Shown: piece after piece, positions 57,884-64,000 of the stretch | How positions within the stretch are numbered: position 1 is the stretch's first letter | Layout: each line of letters starts with the position of its first letter | Assembly (NCBI RefSeq): GCF_041380015.1 | Contig: NZ_CP159978.1 | Source of the DNA: Buchananella felis | GTDB lineage: Bacteria > Actinomycetota > Actinomycetes > Actinomycetales > Actinomycetaceae | Direction: 5' to 3' (one strand) | Length of the DNA: 64,000 nt | The notes under the pieces: model-generated | Database searches by the model: none | Seen by the model: the letters and a program-made list of their open reading frames with translations, nothing else | Told to the model about the DNA's origin: nothing | Translations under genes and position numbers: made by a program

Positions 57884-60800
57884 TCACCTCTTGACCAGGT
57901 GACGCAACACGCGCTCGACTGCCGTGCTGACGGACTGGGTTCCGCCCACGATCTGGACTTCTTCCAGCACCGCCACTCGGGACTTCAGATCGTCTGATGC
58001 CGCCTTGGGCAGCTTCAGTGGCTCAGTGAGCAGCAGCGCACCGTCGCGGTGGGCGACAGCGCCACCCACGGCCAGCGCGTCGGCAGCCACGGACCCGGTC
58101 GCCAGGAAGACGATGCGGGCGTCAGCGGCGTACTTCTTCGCGGCGAGCGCGGCGGTGTCGTAACGGGTAGCTCCGCTCAACACCTCCATCGTGGAGCCGG
58201 CGATGTAACCGTGGCTGGTCAGCGCGCGGGTGGCCGCGCCACCCACGGCAACGACCGGGGCGGTCTGGTGCTGGGTGAGGAAGGTGCGGGTCACCGCAGG
58301 CATCCGGCCACCGTCGGTGAGCACCACCACGGCGTCGTGACGGCCAGCCACCGCAGAAGCGGAGGAGGCGTCCGGGAAGTTGATGCCGTCGGCCACGAAC
58401 ACCTTGGCGATGCGGCCGTTGGCCTTCTCCGCCACCTTGGCCAGCTCAACGGCCGTGGCGAAACGGTTGTTTCCAGCGGCGCGCGTGGTGGTGATGTTCA
58501 TGGCCTGCAGGGCAGCAACCTTGGCGTCAGAGACGGACTTGGAGCCACCGGCCACGACCACCTCCTTCACGTTCCACTCGCGCAGCAGGTCCACGACGCC
58601 CTTCTCCAGGGTGCCACCGACCGTCAGCAGCAGCGGGGCCTCCAGGGCGGCCGCAGCCGGGGCGGCGGCGATCGCGTCCACGAAGTCGCGGCCGTCGGCC
58701 AGGACCACAGTGGTGGGCGCGGTGAAGTTCTCGCGGGCAACCGCGATGGCGGTGTCCACTCGAGAGGAGCCCTGGACCCGCTTGATCACGACCGGTCCGG
58801 TCGGGTCCGCCGTGGTGGACGGGGCGGGCGTGGCCGTGGCCGTGGTGGACGGGGCAGGCGTAGCGGTGGTGGACACCGACGGAGCAGGCGTGGCCGTCGC
58901 AGTCGTGGACGGAGCCGGCGTCGCGGTGGTCGACACCGACGGCGCGGGCGTGGCGGTCGTCGTCACCGACGGGGCAGGCGTGGCCGTCGCAGTCGTGGAC
59001 GGAGCCGGCGTGGCCGAAGCCGACACCGAAGCCGACACCGAGGCCGAAGCCGACACCGAAGCCGAAGCCGAAGCCGACACGGACGCAGAAGCCGAAGCGG
59101 ACGGGTCCGGCTGGCACGGCTCACCGGTCACCGGCGGCAGCGTGGGAGCGTTGGCGGCGTCCACGAGGCGAGTGGCGGTGAACTCGGACAGCGAGGTGTA
59201 GCGAGCCGAACCACCGGAGGCGTTGTAGGCGCTGGTGGAGGTCAGACGCACGTAGCGGGTCTGGGTGTTGGCCGGCGCCTGGACCATCTTCACGGCCGAG
59301 GTGTTGGGCCAGTTGCCGGTGGCAATCTGGGTCCAGTCGTTGTTGTTGGTCGGGGAGACCTCAACCTTGTAGCCGTTGATGCGGCCGTTGGAGGCGTTGG
59401 AGCGCGGGGCGAAGAACAGCTTGTCCAGCTTCTCCACCTTGCCCAGGTCGAAGATGATGTTGTGCGGCTGCGGGTCCTCGCCACCGGACCACTTGCTGTG
59501 CCAGTAGGTGGCGATGTTGCCGTCCAGGGCGTTGGAGCCCCGACCGTTCTCACCGTTGACCTCTTCAGAGTCCACGGACACCACTCGCATGTCCGACTGC
59601 GGGATGGCGATCGGGTCGGCCAGGCGCACGCGGAGCACCTTCTGCATCTCCCAGCCCTCGCCCTTCAGCTTCACCTTCAACGCCACCGAGGCGGGCGCGT
59701 TCTGGGGCATGGCCGGGGCGATCACGGAGACGGAGAAGTTGCCGTCGGCGCGCACGGACTGCGGGGCCTGCACCTGCCAGCCCTCGGGGGCCTCGACGCT
59801 CAGGGTGGCGCAACCGGTGACACCGGAGATCTCGACCGGCGCGGTCACCAGGCCGCTCCAGGTGCCAGAGGCGCCGGAGACACCCATGGTGACCACCGGG
59901 GTGACCACGTACTGGTGGCCCTTGACGGCCTGGAACTCAAGGCCGTTGCTGCTGGCGGTGGTAGCAACGTCGGCGCCGGCGGCAACGTCGTACACGCGCA
60001 CGGGGCCGGACAGGTCGGCAGAACGCACCTTGATAGCGCCGTCGCGGCCGGCCTTCAGACGGGCCTGCTTCACGGCACCGTTCTCCCACGACACGCCAAC
60101 CTCGTGGCCGCCACGGGCAACCAGGCCGTCGAAGGAGCCGGAGGGCCATGCGGACGGCAGGGAGGGCAGCAGGTCGATCGCGCCGGCGTGGGACTGGACC
60201 AGCATCTCGGCGATACCGGCGGTGCCACCGAAGTTACCGTCGATCTGGAACGGCGGGTGGTTGTCCCACAGGTTCGGCAGGGTGGAGTTGGAGATGATGT
60301 TGGTGACCATCGTGTGGGCGTGGTCGCCGTCCAGCAGGCGGGCCCAGAAGTTGATCTTCCAGGCCATCGACCAGCCGGTGCCGCCGTCGCCGCGCTGACG
60401 CAGCGTCTCGCGGGCGGCGTTAGCGAAGTCCGGGGTCAGGGCGTCGCTGATCTCGTTGCCCGGGTAGAGGGCGTACAGGTGGGAGACGTGGCGGTGGCCC
60501 GGCTCGGCGCGGCGCTCGGCAGCGTCGATGGCCGCATCCGGCCACTCCAGGATCTGGCCCTCGTCACCGATGGCGATACCCGGGTCGATCTTGGCCAGGG
60601 CGGCGTCCAGGCTGGTGACGAACTCGTCGTTGATGCCCAGCTCGGTGGCGGCGGCCTTGGTGCTCTTGAAGAGCTCGGTGACCAGCTGCTGCGTCATCGC
60701 CACACCGGCGGTGAAGGGGCCGTGCTCCGGGGAGTAGGACGGGGAGGCCACGAGCTTGCCGTTGCGCTCCACCAGCATGTCCAGCCAGAACTCGCTGGTC

Positions 60801-62365
60801 TCCTTCAGGATCGGGTAGGCGCGGTCGCGCAGGAACTCGCGGTCGCCCTCGAACAGCCAGGACTGCCAGAACTCCTGGGCCAGCCAGGCGTTGGCCTCCG
60901 GGAACCAGAAGGCAGTGGCCCAGTTACCCAGGCCGGCGAAACCGAAGGGGTTGACCTCGTTGCTGAGCATCCAGCCGCGCGCCTCGAACATGGTGGAGGC
61001 GGCGTGGCGGCCCGGCGCACGGTAGGAGTCGATCCAGGTCAGGTAGGCCTCGTCCATCTCAGCCAGGTTGGTGATGTAGACCGGCCAGTAGTTCATCTGG
61101 ATGTTGATGTTCGGGTGGAAGTCCGCACCCCAGGGGGCGTTGTTGGAGTTGTTCCACATGCCCTGCAGGTTCGCGGGCAGCTTGTGCGCCTCGGTGCTAC
61201 CGGGGCGGGAGGCGGAGATGAGCAGGTAGCGGCCGAACTGGAAGTACAGCTCCTCCAGGGCGCGGTCCTCTGCGGTCTTGCCGCGGTAGGCGGAGCGCAT
61301 GCGGTCGGTGTAGAGCGCGGCGCGATCGGCACCCTGCAGGTCCAGGCTCACGCGGCCCATCAGGTCGCTGAAGGACTTGACGTGGTCGGAGCGCAGCTTG
61401 TCCCACCCGGTGGTGGCGGCGGCGTTGACGGTCTCGCGGACGCGGGCGTCGGGGGCCTCACCACGGTAGTTCGGGTAGACGTTCTTGTAGTCAGTGCCGG
61501 CGGTCCACAGGATGGTGAGGGAGTTGGCGCCGTTGACCGCGATGTTGTTCGCGTTCAGGGTGGTGGTACCACCGTCGGCGATGACCTTGGCCTCCGCAAC
61601 ATACTTCATGTTGTTGGGGTCCTTGCCCGTGGTCAGCGCACCGGCCAGGCGCAGGATGTTCTCGCCCTGCACGGTGGTGACGGCGCCGCCCGCGGGCAGG
61701 TTGGAGAAGCTAGCGGTGGTGGTGATCTTGCCGGGCTGGTCGGCGCTCAGGCGGATGGCCACCACGTTGCCCTCGTTGGAGGCCAGGTATTCGCGGGTGT
61801 ACTTCACGCCGTTGACGGTGAACTTGGTGGCGGCGACACCGTTGCGGATGTCGAGCGAGCGCTCGTACTCGGTGTGACCGGCCAGGCCCTGGGAGGTGAG
61901 GACCAGCTCACCGAACTGCGTGTAGGAGCCGTAGCAGACGCGCTCGTGACCCAGCTTGCGGGCCACCTGGTTGGGGGCCATCTTGCCCTGGGAGTCGATG
62001 GTCGCACGGACCTCGGCGAGGGCGTTGGGGCGGTCGGACTTGTTCCAGACGCCGTAGTTGTAGCCCCGGCAGCCGGGACCGCCGGACCACAGCGTCTTCT
62101 CGTTCATCTGGACCTTGTCGGTCTCCACGCCACCGAAGACGTTTCCACCCACGGCGCCGTTTCCGATCGGCAGGGATTCGCGCTCCCAGTTGGCGGCGGG
62201 AGCGGCGTAGCGCATCACCAGGTCCTTGGCCTCCGTGACGGAGGGGACAGTGGGCGATTCCGCCGCGTTAGCCGTTGTTCCGGCGGTTACAAGGCCCGCC
62301 GCGACGAGCGCACCGGCGGCCAGGCCAGCCACTGCTCGCCGAAATGGGACAGGGGAAAGAGGCAT
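57884..62365 (-). CDS. Secreted, cell-wall-bound GH95 alpha-L-fucosidase
   Basis: 1493 residues from ATG 62365, with GTAGGAGCC upstream and a signal peptide (RRAVAGLAAGALVAAGLVTA, cut after TANA). The GH95 fucosidase covers ~35-830. The residues that form the active site in Bifidobacterium AfcA are visible: Asn pair in HPNINIQMNYWP (~420), Glu in SYSPEHGP (~547) and Asp in PFQIDGNFGG (~708). A NEW3-like segment (~840-910), an F5/8C carbohydrate-binding domain (~925-1075; DGNIATYWHSKWSG), a Ser/Ala/Val- then Thr/Pro-rich linker (~1080-1190) and three CWB2 repeats (~1192-1493) follow. It likely releases fucose from host mucin or milk glycans at the cell surface. Confidence 0.93.
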   Translation of the reverse strand: MPLSPVPFRRAVAGLAAGALVAAGLVTAGTTANAAESPTVPSVTEAKDLVMRYAAPAANWERESLPIGNGAVGGNVFGGVETDKVQMNEKTLWSGGPGCRGYNYGVWNKSDRPNALAEVRATIDSQGKMAPNQVARKLGHERVCYGSYTQFGELVLTSQGLAGHTEYERSLDIRNGVAATKFTVNGVKYTREYLASNEGNVVAIRLSADQPGKITTTASFSNLPAGGAVTTVQGENILRLAGALTTGKDPNNMKYVAEAKVIADGGTTTLNANNIAVNGANSLTILWTAGTDYKNVYPNYRGEAPDARVRETVNAAATTGWDKLRSDHVKSFSDLMGRVSLDLQGADRAALYTDRMRSAYRGKTAEDRALEELYFQFGRYLLISASRPGSTEAHKLPANLQGMWNNSNNAPWGADFHPNINIQMNYWPVYITNLAEMDEAYLTWIDSYRAPGRHAASTMFEARGWMLSNEVNPFGFAGLGNWATAFWFPEANAWLAQEFWQSWLFEGDREFLRDRAYPILKETSEFWLDMLVERNGKLVASPSYSPEHGPFTAGVAMTQQLVTELFKSTKAAATELGINDEFVTSLDAALAKIDPGIAIGDEGQILEWPDAAIDAAERRAEPGHRHVSHLYALYPGNEISDALTPDFANAARETLRQRGDGGTGWSMAWKINFWARLLDGDHAHTMVTNIISNSTLPNLWDNHPPFQIDGNFGGTAGIAEMLVQSHAGAIDLLPSLPSAWPSGSFDGLVARGGHEVGVSWENGAVKQARLKAGRDGAIKVRSADLSGPVRVYDVAAGADVATTASSNGLEFQAVKGHQYVVTPVVTMGVSGASGTWSGLVTAPVEISGVTGCATLSVEAPEGWQVQAPQSVRADGNFSVSVIAPAMPQNAPASVALKVKLKGEGWEMQKVLRVRLADPIAIPQSDMRVVSVDSEEVNGENGRGSNALDGNIATYWHSKWSGGEDPQPHNIIFDLGKVEKLDKLFFAPRSNASNGRINGYKVEVSPTNNNDWTQIATGNWPNTSAVKMVQAPANTQTRYVRLTSTSAYNASGGSARYTSLSEFTATRLVDAANAPTLPPVTGEPCQPDPSASASASVSASASASVSASASVSASVSASATPAPSTTATATPAPSVTTTATPAPSVSTTATPAPSTTATATPAPSVSTTATPAPSTTATATPAPSTTADPTGPVVIKRVQGSSRVDTAIAVARENFTAPTTVVLADGRDFVDAIAAAPAAAALEAPLLLTVGGTLEKGVVDLLREWNVKEVVVAGGSKSVSDAKVAALQAMNITTTRAAGNNRFATAVELAKVAEKANGRIAKVFVADGINFPDASSASAVAGRHDAVVVLTDGGRMPAVTRTFLTQHQTAPVVAVGGAATRALTSHGYIAGSTMEVLSGATRYDTAALAAKKYAADARIVFLATGSVAADALAVGGAVAHRDGALLLTEPLKLPKAASDDLKSRVAVLEEVQIVGGTQSVSTAVERVLRHLVKR

Positions 62366-62436
62366 GTTGGCTCCTACACCATTGAAGGATTACGCGCTTA
62401 ACCCTAGTTTGGCGCTCTAAATCGCGCAAGGAATAG

Positions 62437-62474
62437 TTGTGGGAGGGAGAACAAACGCGTTCTCCCTCCCACAA
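62437..62474 (-). terminator. Terminator hairpin after the CWB2 surface protein gene
   Basis: A perfect 15-bp stem, TTGTGGGAGGGAGAA and its inverse, with an 8-nt loop, between the surface protein stop (62515) and the fucosidase start. Confidence 0.75.
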
Positions 62475-62514
62475 CGTGGACGGGTTTGGACGACGTTGCC
62501 GCCCGCGCTCCTCC

Positions 62515-64000
62515 TTACTTAAGCAGTGCCTGCACTGCCGCGACGACGCTGGCGTCCACCGAGCGCGGCCCGCCGAGCACGTTGACTCGCTTGACCTTGC
62601 TGTCCTGGATGGCCTGGCCGGTCACCGCAGGCAGCTTGCCCGGCTCGGTGAGCAGCAGCGGGCCACCGTAGTTGGCCGCCGCGGCGCCGCCCGCGAGGGC
62701 GTCTGCGAATACCTCACCGGAGGCCAGGAAGCCCACCTCGGCGCCCTGGGAGTAGCTGGCCAGCTTGGCCGCCGTCTCGTAGCGGGAGGTGCCGGACACT
62801 GCGGTCATGGTGACTCCACCCACGAAGCCCTCCTCGGCGAGCGCCTTGATGGCGGCACCACCGGCGGCGACCACCTTGGCGGAGGGGAAGTGGTCGATCA
62901 CGGCGAGCGATCTGGCGGGCAGCTGGGTGCCGTTGGACAGCACCAGCACGCCCTCGGAGTTGGCTGCCGCGACACCGGCCGCGAGCGCATCGGGGAAGTT
63001 GCGCCCGTCCGCCACGAAGATGTGCTTGGGCGCTGCACCCAGGCGGGCGGTCTTGTCGGCCGCCCTGGCGGCGGTGTCGTAGCGGTCGCCGCCGGCGACG
63101 CGCTCCACCTTCATGCCGGCGCTGCGCAGGGTTCGCTCGGCGCCGATGGAGACGGACGACGTTCCGCCCAGGATGGTGACCTTCTTGATCTTCGCGTCGG
63201 TGAGCGCGGTGAGCACCTTGGCCTCCAGGTCGGGGGTCACGGTGAGCACCACCGGTGCCTTGAGGGCCTTGGCCAGGGGGCCGGCCGCGACGGCGTCCGC
63301 GTACACGCGCCCGGTGGTGAGGACTACCGTGTCCGTGCCCTGCGGGCGCAGCTCGAACGCGGCCAGGGCGGTGTCCACGCGGTCAGCGCCGGCCAGTCGG
63401 CCCACTCCGGGCTCCATCACCGGCGGCTGCGGGGCCGGGGTGGTCGGCGCCGGGGTCGTCGGTGCAGGGGTGGTCGGGGCCGGCGGCGTCGGCGTCGGGG
63501 TGGGGTCCACCGGCGGCGTCGGCGTCGGGGTCGGCTCCTCCACGCTGAAGACCAGGTCCCAGCTGGCCGTGCTGCCCGGGGCCATGAAGTAGCCGGTCTT
63601 GGCCATGGCGATGACTCGCACCGCCGCTACGCCGGCGGGCACCTTGTAGATACCCGTGGGCACGGCCAGACCGTTGACGGTGAAGTAGATGCCCTCCACC
63701 TCGGGGATGGTGACCGTGTCGTTGCCGGTGCCCGGCTTGTCGTCGGTCACCAGGGTCGCCGGCGGGTTGGCCTGCTTGGGCGGCACCGTGGTGCTGAAGC
63801 TGAGCTCGTAGCGGGTGGTTGCGCCCTCGGCCAGCACGTAGCCCTGGGCGGCCTCGGCGGTGACGACCACGGAGGCGATGCCGCTGGGCACCTTCTTCAC
63901 GCCGGCGCTCTGGGCCACGCCCAGCACCTTGTAGACCACACCCTCGGTGGTCGGGATGGTGTAGGTGTCGTTGCCGGTGCCGGGGGCGTCGTTCTTCTCG
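62515..64000 (-). CDS. CWB2-repeat surface protein (N-terminus outside window)
   Basis: The frame is open to the right edge; the ATG at 63939 is internal. From the left of the protein there are at least two ~90-residue modules of the type PGTGNDTVTIPEVEGIYFTV (an Ig-like or carbohydrate-binding fold seems likely but is unproven), with GYFMAPGSTASWDLVFSVEE closing each. A Pro/Thr linker (TPTPPVDPTPTPTPPAPTTP) follows, then three CWB2 cell-wall-binding repeats (GRLAGADRVDTALAAF, RVAGGDRYDTAARAADK, VSGTSRYETAAKLASY). CWB2 repeats hold proteins non-covalently to the wall. Same architecture as the neighbouring fucosidase, so it may also be a glycan-active enzyme. Confidence 0.88.
   Translation of the reverse strand, partial: EKNDAPGTGNDTYTIPTTEGVVYKVLGVAQSAGVKKVPSGIASVVVTAEAAQGYVLAEGATTRYELSFSTTVPPKQANPPATLVTDDKPGTGNDTVTIPEVEGIYFTVNGLAVPTGIYKVPAGVAAVRVIAMAKTGYFMAPGSTASWDLVFSVEEPTPTPTPPVDPTPTPTPPAPTTPAPTTPAPTTPAPQPPVMEPGVGRLAGADRVDTALAAFELRPQGTDTVVLTTGRVYADAVAAGPLAKALKAPVVLTVTPDLEAKVLTALTDAKIKKVTILGGTSSVSIGAERTLRSAGMKVERVAGGDRYDTAARAADKTARLGAAPKHIFVADGRNFPDALAAGVAAANSEGVLVLSNGTQLPARSLAVIDHFPSAKVVAAGGAAIKALAEEGFVGGVTMTAVSGTSRYETAAKLASYSQGAEVGFLASGEVFADALAGGAAAANYGGPLLLTEPGKLPAVTGQAIQDSKVKRVNVLGGPRSVDASVVAAVQALLK

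Noticed and set aside
58049..62401. 1450-codon plus-strand frame opposite the fucosidase
   Set aside because: Striking in length, but an antisense artefact of codon bias; the translation is Gly/His/Val/Arg-rich without domains.

Overview
The window is a high-GC chromosomal segment from a Gram-positive actinobacterium, most likely a host-associated member of the Actinomycetaceae or a near relative. The reasons are the ppk next to a mutT1-type NUDIX/phosphatase gene, nitrobindin-ygfZ-dtd in a row, ClpC, lipoprotein solute-binding proteins, surface proteins ending in cell-wall-binding (CWB2) repeats, and a secreted GH95 alpha-L-fucosidase of the mucin/milk-glycan type. The species cannot be fixed from the sequence alone.

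Layout. 1-16.8 kb, mostly minus strand: a truncated FAD oxidase, pyruvate phosphate dikinase with a DosR-like box upstream, ClpC with a ClgR-like box upstream, bifunctional PutA, the nitrobindin-ygfZ-dtd run, and an unidentified membrane protein. 17.3-27.5 kb is a phosphate island: PhoU-like protein plus Pit, PstSCAB behind a PHO-box-like direct repeat, then MutT1 and polyphosphate kinase. 30.9-35.8 kb holds a DtxR/MntR-family regulator facing a Mn/Zn-type ABC transporter operon. 36-37.7 kb has MscS and MsrB. 39.2-39.5 kb has tRNA-Glu, -Asp and -Phe; a tRNA-Lys lies at 29.6 kb.

39.6-55.8 kb is a complete type I-E CRISPR-Cas locus (cas3-cse1-cse2-cas7e-cas5e-cas6e-cas1-cas2) followed by arrays. 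An IS256/IS1249-like element with intact inverted repeats and an 8-bp target duplication sits about 70 bp upstream of cas3. An IS110-family element has split one long array in two (27 + 21 repeats); a repeat-allele switch shows the halves were once continuous. Beyond them lie three further old-type repeats, one decayed repeat and two small paralogous genes embedded among the repeats. The region from 55.7 to 56.8 kb looks like mobile-element debris with an excisionase-like gene. From 56.8 kb come a nitroreductase, the cell-wall-anchored fucosidase and the end of another CWB2 surface protein.

The intergenic DNA is unusually structured. There are five copies of a ~155-175 bp palindromic element built of ~20-nt units (two subfamilies, all bounded by TGCGCA), several 58-63 bp direct-repeat blocks, a 72-bp tandem repeat, and many perfect GC-rich hairpins after genes. 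Several conserved enzymes (Dtd, YgfZ, Ppk, PutA, MsrB, ClpC) carry Ala/Gly/Pro/Asp-rich insertions or extensions.
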